Source of the DNA: Candidatus Zhuqueibacterota bacterium 4484_219
GTDB taxonomy: Bacteria; Zhuqueibacterota; JdFR-76; 4484-219
Length of the DNA: 6,677 nt
Reading direction: 5' to 3'
Assembly: GCA_002085035.1 (NCBI GenBank)
Contig: MZGM01000074.1
Span: forward strand, 1-6,677
The first letter of the stretch is position 1, and the number at the start of each line of letters is the position of its first letter. The position numbers and the translations under genes were made by a program. The notes beneath the pieces are model-generated. The model saw only the letters and a program-made list of their open reading frames with translations. It did no database searches and had not been told where the DNA came from. Positions 1 through 6,495 of this stretch are shown here, one piece after another.

Positions 1-70
1 CTCCATGCGTTACCGCAGCAAGTTGCTCTTCGTTTAAATCTTTAAGAATACGATCAATTGAGGTTTCCAA
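1..70 (-). CDS. UvrD/PcrA/Rep-type superfamily 1 DNA helicase, N-terminal fragment (partial at window edge)
   Basis: Only the first two dozen codons are in the window; the gene continues past base 1. Read on the minus strand it gives the segment ILKDLNEEQLAAVTHG, which is the Q-motif that opens UvrD, PcrA and Rep helicases just before the Walker A loop. In the family this motif contacts the adenine of ATP, and the enzymes unwind DNA 3'-to-5' in repair and replication restart. The start is ambiguous. An AAGGAG lies at 77-82, six bases before a TTG at 68-70, and this decides my choice. An in-frame ATG at 83-85 would add five residues (MKESY) but has no good ribosome binding site. The gene points away from the pel genes and is probably unrelated to them. 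Which of the helicase subfamilies it belongs to cannot be told from this fragment. Confidence 0.8.
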   Translation of the reverse strand, partial: METSIDRILKDLNEEQLAAVTHG

Positions 71-76
71 ATAACT

Positions 77-82
77 CTCCTT
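77..82 (-). promoter_or_regulatory. Ribosome binding site deciding the helicase start
   Basis: AAGGAG on the minus strand, six bases upstream of TTG at 68-70. It lies inside the reading frame that would start at the ATG at 83-85, so it argues for the TTG start. Confidence 0.6.
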
Positions 83-119
83 CATAGTCTATTTAAACTT
101 TTTTTGACAGGAGGAATAA

Positions 120-138
120 TATTCAAGAGACCTGAATA
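120..138. repeat. Inverted repeat between the two leftward genes
   Basis: TATTCA and TGAATA flank the seven bases AGAGACC, giving a perfect 6-bp stem. It lies about 50 bases upstream of the helicase start and could be an operator or an RNA hairpin. It matches no operator I know; it is not the CTGT-N8-ACAG LexA box. Confidence 0.3.
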
Positions 139-199
139 GTTACTAAATAGATCTTAGGAATATTAATGGAGGGTCACCGTCGCAATAGCAGGTAAATCC

Positions 200-394
200 C
201 TAGAGCACAACCGTCAGAATTCCAGTTATTACACCAATAGGGACAAGGACTAAGAATATTATAGTTAATATTAACGCTGCGAAGATTTGTAAAGGGAGAG
301 CGAGGATAAATATACCAGTTTTAAACAATAGGGCTAACAACTTGATCGATAGTAAAAACGCTAACCCAATGACTAATAAAGTTAACACTTCCAT
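200..394 (-). CDS. Small hydrophobic membrane protein (64 aa), function unknown
   Basis: The product is almost wholly hydrophobic. It starts MEVLTLLVIGLAFLLS, has a lone Lys pair region (SIKLLALLFK) near residues 17-26, and continues as a second long hydrophobic run to the C-terminus. I read it as two membrane helices joined by a short positively charged turn. Small Leu/Ile-rich membrane peptides of this shape are common and mostly uncharacterised; I do not recognise the family. The gene looks real because an AAGGAG at 403-408 lies eight bases before the ATG, and a recognisable promoter with an overlapping palindrome lies upstream (447-493). It is divergent from the STAS-pel operon and on the same strand as the helicase gene, about 130 bases upstream of it. 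The palindrome suggests it is switched by a repressor. The hydrophobicity is compositional, so no function is claimed. Confidence 0.65.
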   Translation of the reverse strand: MEVLTLLVIGLAFLLSIKLLALLFKTGIFILALPLQIFAALILTIIFLVLVPIGVITGILTVVL

Positions 395-402
395 TTTATA
401 AA

Positions 403-408
403 CTCCTT
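403..408 (-). promoter_or_regulatory. Ribosome binding site of the 64-aa membrane protein
   Basis: AAGGAG on the minus strand, eight bases before the ATG at 392-394. It is the main support that this short hydrophobic frame is translated. Confidence 0.7.
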
Positions 409-446
409 AAGGTTGTCATCATTTTACGGCATCACTAAACAGTTAG

Positions 447-464
447 TTTCACATTGATGTGAAA
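447..464. promoter_or_regulatory. Perfect palindromic operator candidate
   Basis: TTTCACAT and ATGTGAAA are exact reverse complements with a two-base TG centre, 18 bases in all. The site begins directly downstream of the predicted minus-strand -10 box (465-470), so it would cover the transcription start of the 64-aa protein gene. This is where simple repressors usually bind. The arms contain TCACA and TGTGA, but in the inverse order to a CRP site, so it is not a CRP box. The regulator is unknown. Confidence 0.55.
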
Positions 465-493
465 AATGTAGTAAAAATTCTTTTTCAAGTCAA
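465..493 (-). promoter_or_regulatory. Sigma-70-type promoter for the 64-aa membrane protein gene
   Basis: On the minus strand, TTGACT (488-493, five of six consensus bases) and TACATT (465-470, four of six) are separated by exactly 17 bases. The predicted start near 458 falls in the centre of the palindrome at 447-464 and leaves a leader of about 64 bases before the ATG. Spacing and position are good; the -10 box is only fair. Confidence 0.5.
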
Positions 494-773
494 GGAGAAA
501 AATGCTACTTAGCCTAATTTCAAATTTTTGTGAGGCCTTTACTTAAGGAATACCTTTCTTTTTCCGATAATTAAATAAACTGTAGTTCGATTTCCAAATT
601 TAACCGGCCACGTTTTCTTGTTAGAGTATTTTCCAAGCAGTGGTCCAATAGATTGCGAAAAAAATCAGCAGATTAGCCGGTATTAGGGCTTGGGTTCACT
701 ATTTTACTGTTTCACATGCTGAACGAGTTCACCCTGAGTTCCGTCTGCCGAAAAACTTAAGGTGGAGTTTAGA
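471..773. other. Leader region upstream of the STAS-pel operon, no clear gene
   Basis: This stretch must hold the operon's promoter, but I find no convincing sigma-70 pair. A GATAAT at 566-571 is a fair -10 box with a poor -35 (TTAAGG, 543-548). A 14-codon frame at 502-546 (MLLSLISNFCEAFT) follows an AAGGAG at 492-497 at a tight four-base spacing, and a 4-bp hairpin with a T-rich tail (545-562) follows it. A leader peptide is possible but weak. TTTCACAT at 710-717 repeats one arm of the palindrome at 447-464. I recognise no c-di-GMP riboswitch here. Confidence 0.4.
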
Positions 774-1622
774 ATGTTTATGGATATTCAACAGCACGAT
801 CAATTCCTTCATATTCGATTCAGCCAACAGTACAGCCTCCATTATGGCAACAGTGAGGAGTTCAAAACGCAAGTGTTAGAGAATTACAAACACGGGCAAA
901 CAGTGATCTTGGATTTTCAAAAACTTGATTTCATCGATAGTGCTGGACTGACTGCTTTGATTTCTATCCGAAAAAAAATTCTTGCCACACAAGGCAGTTT
1001 AAAAATTGTCAACATAGGAGAACGAATTCAAAAATTGATTCAGATTACTCGCTTGCATCGAGTCTTCGAAATCTATGATTCATTAGAAGAAGCGATCGAA
1101 TCTTCGAAGAAAAAAGCAGATCAATCGAACCAATCTTATTCCTATGATGTTAAGTTGCAGGTGGAACATACCGAATCATATTCATTAATAAAGATTGAAC
1201 AACCAGATTCTCTAATTGCTGCAAATTGTCAACAATTCAGGGATAAAATTAAAACATACCTTCAGAAGTCGGATATCATTATTTTGAATTTTGATAATCT
1301 ATGCAATATTGATAGCGAAGGGATTGCTACCCTGATTCATCTTAACCGATATGTACGTGAACACGATAAAAAAATCTTTTTGGTGTACAACAATCAGGTG
1401 TTAACTCGATTGTTTAAATTGCATTTTCTGGATGATTTGTTTCCGCAATTTCAAACAGACGAAGAGGCAATTAATGCAGCTGAATCAGTTGCATTGCGAC
1501 AACAAGTTTCTCCAGAGCAGACTTTGATAGTTCCTGAATCGGAAACCGTCTCCGATTCTGAATCGGAATTTAGCGATATTCATTTTCTATCTTCCTGGAA
1601 AAAAATGAGGAAACCATGTTGA
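774..1622 (+). CDS. Tandem STAS-domain protein (anti-sigma-factor-antagonist type)
   Basis: The 282-residue protein carries two STAS domains. The first spans about residues 5-112 with the core VILDFQKLDFIDSAGLTALI (Ser56). The second spans about 125-240 with IIILNFDNLCNIDSEGIATL (Ser181). In SpoIIAA and RsbV the serine of the DSxG motif is phosphorylated by a GHKL kinase and dephosphorylated by a PP2C phosphatase; both copies keep Asp-Ser-x-Gly. A Ser/Glu-rich acidic tail (about 245-270) ends the protein. No membrane segment or transporter is attached, so it should be cytoplasmic. The start is the ATG at 774, with AAGGTGG at 759-765 upstream; an ATG at 780 and a GTG at 762 also fit the frame. 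Its stop overlaps the pelD start by seven bases, so it is probably co-translated with pelD. A role as a phosphorylation-controlled partner of the Pel complex is inference; no kinase or phosphatase gene is in view. Confidence 0.85.
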   Translation: MFMDIQQHDQFLHIRFSQQYSLHYGNSEEFKTQVLENYKHGQTVILDFQKLDFIDSAGLTALISIRKKILATQGSLKIVNIGERIQKLIQITRLHRVFEIYDSLEEAIESSKKKADQSNQSYSYDVKLQVEHTESYSLIKIEQPDSLIAANCQQFRDKIKTYLQKSDIIILNFDNLCNIDSEGIATLIHLNRYVREHDKKIFLVYNNQVLTRLFKLHFLDDLFPQFQTDEEAINAAESVALRQQVSPEQTLIVPESETVSDSESEFSDIHFLSSWKKMRKPC

Positions 1623-3112
1623 CTAAATATCTCAAAGATGTAATTTTCAGTATGGCGACGTTCTTCTTGCTGGTAATTAGCGTTAATATCATGCTCTTTC
1701 CTGACACGCCTGGATTTTTGGGGCTTAATCCCCATCCTTACCTGATTGTTGTTTTGCTAATGTCAGGCAGATTTGGTTTAAAAGAGGGTTTGTTAGCCGC
1801 ACTTCTGGCCTCGATTATTCTTTCGGTCTATGTCTTTCTGGAAAATCAGCCCTATTTTTCCTGGAGCTTGCTCGTCGAAAAATCTTTTTTGCTTTCAATT
1901 ATTTCCTATTTCCTGGCGGCACTTATTGTTGGTGAAATGCGTGGATTTAATAAAAGTTACGAACGTACGCTTCGCCATGAAAATATTGAATTGAAAGAAG
2001 AGCGAACTCGGCTTAAGGAACAACTGGAAATCGTGACTGAAATTAAAGAAGAATTAGAGAATCGCATTATTGGCCAGGAAGAAACCGTACATTCGCTGTA
2101 CCAATCAATTAAAGCATTGGAAACTCTTAATGAAAAACAATTCTATCAAGCACTTACTCAGCTTACAGCTCGTTTTACAGGTGCCACAAAAGTTAGTCTC
2201 TACATGATTAATTACTCTCAGGACAGTATTCAAAGGGTTGCTCAATATGGCTGGCCTGATGAGGAAGGAGCACAAAAGAAATTTCCCTTATATGAAGATA
2301 TCTTTGGCCTGGTACTTAAATTCAATCGCATGCTTACCATCAAAGAAATCTCTGATGACTCGGAGCACCTCAGTATCTGGGAGAAATGCTCTCATAAGGC
2401 TTATGCATACGTTCCCATCTCTATGGCTTCGGTGATAGTTGGCATATTAACAGTGGATGATATTCCATTTTTAAAACTGAACATCTCCACTATTCGCATC
2501 CTGGCTTTGATTGCGGAACTTGCTGTTCCTGCGCTCAAGAACATTATTAAATATCAGGATTTGCAGGAAATGGTGAAGATTGATCCGATTACGGAATTGT
2601 TGAAATATGATTCATTTGTGAGTGTGGCGGAAGTGGAGTTCAAAAAGACCGTGCGCTACCAATTGGATTTTTCCTTACTTTTTGTTGAAGTGACTGGATT
2701 AATGCAAATTAAAAATCGCTATGGTCACGATGTCCATATTGAGGCACTAAAATGGATTAGTCGCAAGTTACAACAAGCACTTCGTAGTATTGATATTATC
2801 GGTTTAGGTCCCCAGACTTGCCAGTTTGTCTTAGCTTTGCCTGTTACGAATATGGAAGGAATGTTGGCTGTAATCGATCGAATAAAAAAGTTGGAAAAGT
2901 GTGCAGCAGATGCTCCCCCATGGTGTAAGTATCTGCATCTTTATTACGGAACAGCTTCCTATCATCCTTCACTGGATTCTTTGGATAGCATGATAAAGTT
3001 AGCACAAAACTCGCTCAAGTTGAACAAAGCTTTTAAATTGCGAACTAAATCATCGAAAAAATTACGGGACAAGAAAGATGAATTGGGAACGGTATCTGGA
3101 GTTAAAGCGTGA
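1616..3112 (+). CDS. pelD: PelD-like membrane c-di-GMP receptor (TM, coiled coil, GAF, degenerate GGDEF)
   Basis: In the Pel system, PelD is the inner-membrane receptor that switches on polymer synthesis when it binds c-di-GMP. This 498-residue protein has the same architecture: about four membrane helices (residues 9-27, 41-50, 57-76, 88-106), a charged coiled coil (115-155), a GAF domain (about 165-312) and a C-terminal GGDEF-like domain (about 318-475). The last domain keeps the fold signature NRYGHDVHIEAL, but the GGDEF signature is replaced by GLGPQTCQF and the metal Asp region reads FVEVTG, so it should not make c-di-GMP. The inhibitory-site RxxD survives as RSID (Arg390, Asp393), just where it sits before GGDEF in PleD. 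Arg422 could be the secondary binding arginine (inference). A Lys/Arg-rich tail follows (about 474-487). The ATG at 1616 has GAGG at 1607-1610. P. aeruginosa PelD is somewhat shorter, about 455 residues. Confidence 0.9.
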   Translation: MLTKYLKDVIFSMATFFLLVISVNIMLFPDTPGFLGLNPHPYLIVVLLMSGRFGLKEGLLAALLASIILSVYVFLENQPYFSWSLLVEKSFLLSIISYFLAALIVGEMRGFNKSYERTLRHENIELKEERTRLKEQLEIVTEIKEELENRIIGQEETVHSLYQSIKALETLNEKQFYQALTQLTARFTGATKVSLYMINYSQDSIQRVAQYGWPDEEGAQKKFPLYEDIFGLVLKFNRMLTIKEISDDSEHLSIWEKCSHKAYAYVPISMASVIVGILTVDDIPFLKLNISTIRILALIAELAVPALKNIIKYQDLQEMVKIDPITELLKYDSFVSVAEVEFKKTVRYQLDFSLLFVEVTGLMQIKNRYGHDVHIEALKWISRKLQQALRSIDIIGLGPQTCQFVLALPVTNMEGMLAVIDRIKKLEKCAADAPPWCKYLHLYYGTASYHPSLDSLDSMIKLAQNSLKLNKAFKLRTKSSKKLRDKKDELGTVSGVKA

Positions 3113-3833
3113 ACGGCATCGACCACAAAACCGCTTCAGACCGGAAAACGAGATAGAAGCTAAACAGGCATTGGCTTTAGGCCTCATCGATATTGGACAA
3201 TATGTTGAGTATTCGCTTACCCTGGAACCTTTGTTGGACAGTGTTCACGATCCCGATCCTGATGTCCGTAAACAAGCTATTCGGAAAATCGCTGAACAAC
3301 GCACCCCTTTTTCGATTCGAATGCTCCATAACATGCTTCTGGATGAGGATGAGGAGGTTCGACTCTACACTGCATCTGAACTCGATCGACTTGAAGGGGA
3401 AATGCAAAAACATATTCATCAATTACGCAAAAAGTTAATCGAAAATCCAAATCAACTTGAAATTCGTTTTAAATTGGCTAAAGCCTACATCGAATATGCG
3501 CGCTTACTCCTATTGGACAACAACCTACGCCATTTCTTTCTTAATAAAGCTATTGGGATATTGAACCGTAATATTGCACTTCAGCCTAATAATCCTGATT
3601 ATTTGTTTTACAGAGGGTGGGTATATCAGATGCAGGGTAATTATCAGAAAGCTATCACTGACCTTACTAAGACAATTAAATTGAATAAGCGATTTGCTAT
3701 GGCTTTCTTGATATTGGCTGAAGTCTACTTTGAATTGGGTGAGTACCACTACGTAAAATGGATTATGAATGTTATCCCCGTGAAAAAACAACAGGTTGAA
3801 GAGTACAATGTCCATCTTTATTGGAAAACATAA
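3078..3833 (+). CDS. pelE: HEAT/TPR scaffold protein in the pelE position
   Basis: The 251-residue product has no signal peptide and no membrane helix. A basic N-terminus (ERYLELKRERHRPQNRFRP) leads into HEAT-like helices at about 50-108 (DPDPDVRKQAIRKIAEQ and DEDEEVRLYTASELDRLE). Tetratricopeptide-like repeats follow at about 126-236, the clearest being PDYLFYRGWVYQMQGNYQKA at 173-192. PelE of Pseudomonas is a TPR protein anchored by two membrane helices that works with PelD; this one keeps position and TPRs but lacks the anchor, so the symbol rests on synteny plus TPRs. It would dock on membrane-bound PelD or PelF from the cytoplasm (inference). The ATG at 3078 overlaps pelD by 35 bases and has only a purine-rich AAGAAAG ahead of it. 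There is no further in-frame ATG until about residue 82, so I keep this start. Confidence 0.75.
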   Translation: MNWERYLELKRERHRPQNRFRPENEIEAKQALALGLIDIGQYVEYSLTLEPLLDSVHDPDPDVRKQAIRKIAEQRTPFSIRMLHNMLLDEDEEVRLYTASELDRLEGEMQKHIHQLRKKLIENPNQLEIRFKLAKAYIEYARLLLLDNNLRHFFLNKAIGILNRNIALQPNNPDYLFYRGWVYQMQGNYQKAITDLTKTIKLNKRFAMAFLILAEVYFELGEYHYVKWIMNVIPVKKQQVEEYNVHLYWKT

Positions 3834-6072
3834 CAGATTATTGATTGGAACATCATCAGTTATTTTTAGCCTTTGTTTTGTAACTCAACTGTTAGGGAGA
3901 CAGGGACAGGTTGCAAGTGCTCAGCTAATTCCTCGAAAGATTCTTGCTTTGTACAAAGGGAGTGAAAATCGAACCGAGGAGGTCAACGAAATCTATCAAC
4001 TGGCACAGTTACCATTGAACAATTTGGGATTGGTCGTAGAATATGCGGATGCTGAGCAAGAATTACCTACCCCTGAAGAGATGTCCGAATACCGGGGCAT
4101 TCTAACTTGGTTCATCTCCGATCAAATGAAAAATGTGCGCCGTTATCGTCACTGGTTGAACCGCATACTCACTGCTGGCAGATTACCGGTGGTCATGATG
4201 GGTCATATGGGTGCATATCGGGAATATGGCAGAAAAATTTCTAATTTGGACGTTTTGGAGGTAAAGTCAATCTTTAATTTAATGGGGCTTACTTCTAATT
4301 TGCGCACTTGGAAAGCTGAAAACGTACACATTGATTTTAAAAACAGTGCCTTCTACGATTTTGAACTAAATCTATCGTCTGACAAAGTTGATTATTTTTA
4401 TGACATCCGCTCAAAACGTCAAAATAACCGTGTGTTATTGCGCCTATCTCAGAATGGCGTTCGGAACGATGCAGCAATTTTAACACCTAATGGAGGATAC
4501 ATACAAAACGGTGTCATCTATCGGTTGGATGAGGAAAGTGGTAGGATGCAATGGTATGTTAATCCATTTTTATTTTTCAGAACAGTTTTTGCTTGTGATA
4601 ATTTTCCCATAGTGGACATCAACACGTTGGGGGGGAAACGAACGGCTTTTGTTCATATAGACGGTGATGGATTTAGTACCATCTCCAAGATTGACCGCTG
4701 GCACCTATGCGCCCAACTTATGCAAAAGCGTGTTTTTGAAAAATATCGCCTGCCATTTTCTGTCTCGGTCATTGTTGCCGAAGTGGATTCGGCCTATTTA
4801 GGTAATGAGGAAACTGTGCAGACTGCCCGCAGGCTTTTTCGACTACCTAATGTGGAACCAGCTAGTCATGGGTTTGCTCATCCATTTGACTGGCGGACGG
4901 GAAAAGTTGAGTTGGATTCGATTCCAGGCTATCAGTTTGACGCAAAGCGAGAAATTGTTGAGTCAATGCACTACATTCAACAGCAACTTTTGCCACCTGG
5001 AAAATCGGTCAATGTGTTTTTCTGGACTGGTATGTGCAATCCTACGGCAGAGCAAATTCAAATTGTCGAAGATCATGGTTGGTATCAGATCAACGGTGGC
5101 GCTGGGAAATTGGATCCAATGTACCCCTCTATTAGTGCCTTTGCTCCGCCTTATGCCCAGGTGAAAAATCAGTTTCGTATCAACGCCAGAATCAGTAATG
5201 AGTATGAGTTTAGTGACCGGTGGCTTAAACACTATGATGGATTCGTACAGGTGGTCAAATCGTTATACTTTACAGGACAAAGGAATCCATTGACTCCTGC
5301 TAATATTTATTTTCACTTTTACAGTATGGAGTGGCCCCAGAGTTGGGCGGCTCTGCGAAAAGTACTCCAATTTGCTGAACATCAGGATTGGACTTTTCTC
5401 TACGTTTCGCAGTATATCCGCATGGTGAATGATTTTTTGCATGCTGAAATTTTTCTACTTGATGAGGACAAATACGTCGTGCGTTCAAATGGTTTTGTGC
5501 GCACGATTCGATTCCTGAAGGAAAGCCGAGGGATTAATCTGGCTGAATCTAAAAATGTACTGGGTTTTGCTCATCAAGGTCGGGATCTTCTTGTCCACCT
5601 GAATGCGAATCAAGAGCATTTAATTGTCCTGGGGCGAACACTTCACAAGATTCCCTATCTCAGTGGTTTTAATCGAATGATTGACTCCGTTTCGGTTATG
5701 GACGATACACTTCAATTGACAGTTCAAGGATTTGGTGATTTCAAAGCGGTTTTAAGAAATATGTTACCGGATCAAGCCTATCTAGTAAAAAGTTTAACCG
5801 AATTTGAACCAGAAAGACAGCATAATGCAAAACGTTGCCCGGTGATTAGCAGTCAATTTGGGAAAGAAAATCTCTTTTATGTGCATAGTCAGGCAGATGG
5901 AACATTAAAGCTAAAAGCATTTATCGATGGCCGAACCGTATTGATTATCACACCAGCTACGACTTTTCAGTATGTACTGGCAAAATTTAGACCATGGATT
6001 TTGGGTTTGATTTTGTTAGGGTTTGTGGGAGTACACCTGAGGTGGGTTAGAACCAGAGGTAGGAAAATTTAA
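3808..6072 (+). CDS. pelA: PelA-like polysaccharide deacetylase without the glycoside hydrolase domain
   Basis: This 754-residue exported protein should remove acetyl groups from the growing Pel polymer (an N-acetylgalactosamine-rich chain). A hydrophobic signal (about residues 9-28) ends in VASAQ, a possible signal peptidase I site. An alpha/beta domain follows (about 43-230, from PRKILALYK). The CE4-type deacetylase domain (about 276-550) has HIDGDGF (Asp285, Asp287) and SHGFAHPFDW (His354, His358), the four positions that carry metal and catalysis in P. aeruginosa PelA. PGYQFDAKREI and YFHFYS (His503) are further family blocks. A beta-rich region and one C-terminal helix (about 728-745) with a basic tail (RTRGRK) complete it. 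The N-terminal GH166 hydrolase of the 948-residue Pseudomonas PelA is absent, as in the deacetylase-only PelA of Gram-positive clusters. ATG 3808 is preferred over TTG 3796 because GAAGAG lies four bases upstream. It overlaps pelE by 26 bases. Confidence 0.9.
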   Translation: MSIFIGKHNRLLIGTSSVIFSLCFVTQLLGRQGQVASAQLIPRKILALYKGSENRTEEVNEIYQLAQLPLNNLGLVVEYADAEQELPTPEEMSEYRGILTWFISDQMKNVRRYRHWLNRILTAGRLPVVMMGHMGAYREYGRKISNLDVLEVKSIFNLMGLTSNLRTWKAENVHIDFKNSAFYDFELNLSSDKVDYFYDIRSKRQNNRVLLRLSQNGVRNDAAILTPNGGYIQNGVIYRLDEESGRMQWYVNPFLFFRTVFACDNFPIVDINTLGGKRTAFVHIDGDGFSTISKIDRWHLCAQLMQKRVFEKYRLPFSVSVIVAEVDSAYLGNEETVQTARRLFRLPNVEPASHGFAHPFDWRTGKVELDSIPGYQFDAKREIVESMHYIQQQLLPPGKSVNVFFWTGMCNPTAEQIQIVEDHGWYQINGGAGKLDPMYPSISAFAPPYAQVKNQFRINARISNEYEFSDRWLKHYDGFVQVVKSLYFTGQRNPLTPANIYFHFYSMEWPQSWAALRKVLQFAEHQDWTFLYVSQYIRMVNDFLHAEIFLLDEDKYVVRSNGFVRTIRFLKESRGINLAESKNVLGFAHQGRDLLVHLNANQEHLIVLGRTLHKIPYLSGFNRMIDSVSVMDDTLQLTVQGFGDFKAVLRNMLPDQAYLVKSLTEFEPERQHNAKRCPVISSQFGKENLFYVHSQADGTLKLKAFIDGRTVLIITPATTFQYVLAKFRPWILGLILLGFVGVHLRWVRTRGRKI

Positions 6073-6156
6073 AATAAGCCCAAATGCGAAAAATAAAAAA
6101 GGAGTTTCTCACCATTTGGAGGGTTAATAGTTAACATATCAAATGTCTTTGTTAGA

Positions 6157-6174
6157 AAACTGTTAAAACAGTTT
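6157..6174. repeat. 7-bp hairpin downstream of pelA
   Basis: AAACTGT and ACAGTTT pair perfectly around a TAAA loop. AT-rich, with no strong T-run directly after it; it may be part of a transcript 3' end structure or an operator. Confidence 0.4.
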
Positions 6175-6195
6175 CATAGTTTTTTATCTCTCCTT

Positions 6196-6208
6196 AACCT
6201 TAAAGGTT
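6196..6208. repeat. 5-bp hairpin downstream of pelA
   Basis: AACCT and AGGTT pair around TAA. It stands four bases before the stronger hairpin at 6213-6228, and the two together look like a tandem structure. Confidence 0.3.
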
Positions 6209-6212
6209 TACT

Positions 6213-6230
6213 AACCGCTTTAGCGGTTTT
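6213..6230 (+). terminator. Possible intrinsic terminator after pelA
   Basis: AACCGC and GCGGTT form a 6-bp stem with a TTTA loop, and the run continues TTTTAAATT. The stem contains three G-C pairs and the T-run is short, so it would be a weak terminator or attenuator. Termination here would separate pelF from pelA, or lower its expression. Confidence 0.4.
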
Positions 6231-6449
6231 AAATTGACGGCTATGTTAAATGCGGAAGCTAAAAGATCTGGTTCTTCGCTATTTTGGGTGGGTAAGTCAA
6301 GGGATGAATATTCAACAAAATCTAGACTAAAAGCAACAAAAGCCATAGATTAATTGCTGTTAGAAATTTTCACTGTCGAGTGGAGTGAGTTACCAAAGAA
6401 AGTGAGTGAGTCGGAGCCCAGTGCTTATCATGTCTAAAGTAAATGGAGA

Positions 6450-6467
6450 TAGCAATCAGGGTTGCTA
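6450..6467. repeat. Inverted repeat shortly upstream of pelF
   Basis: TAGCAA and TTGCTA pair around TCAGGG, followed by AAAA. It ends 34 bases before the pelF ATG, so it could be an operator or a leader hairpin controlling pelF. Confidence 0.3.
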
Positions 6468-6489
6468 AAAATTGCCTAATTACACAAAT

Positions 6490-6495
6490 AGGAAG
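6490..6495 (+). promoter_or_regulatory. Ribosome binding site of pelF
   Basis: AGGAAG, six bases before the ATG at 6502. It decides that ATG over the upstream in-frame TTG at 6472. Confidence 0.6.

Noticed and set aside
543..571. Possible sigma-70 promoter for the STAS-pel operon (TTAAGG, 17 bases, GATAAT)
   Set aside because: The -10 box is good, but the -35 matches only three of six bases and the region is AT-rich, so such pairs arise by chance.
600..620. GGCCACGTTTTCTTG resembling a sigma-54 promoter
   Set aside because: The GG-to-GC spacing and the -12 GC are wrong; an extra C breaks the TGGCACG block.
3177..3438. Open frames on both strands inside the pelE-position gene, and similar ones inside pelD and pelA
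   Set aside because: They overlap a gene with clear domain content, have no ribosome binding sites, and their translations show no protein-like pattern.
6243..6353. 36-codon open frame in the pelA-pelF gap
   Set aside because: No ribosome binding site and no recognisable domain; a frame of this length is expected by chance.
6360..6480. c-di-GMP (GEMM) riboswitch upstream of pelF
   Set aside because: Expected in principle for a Pel gene, but the conserved GEMM core and tetraloop-receptor blocks are not present here or in 471-773.
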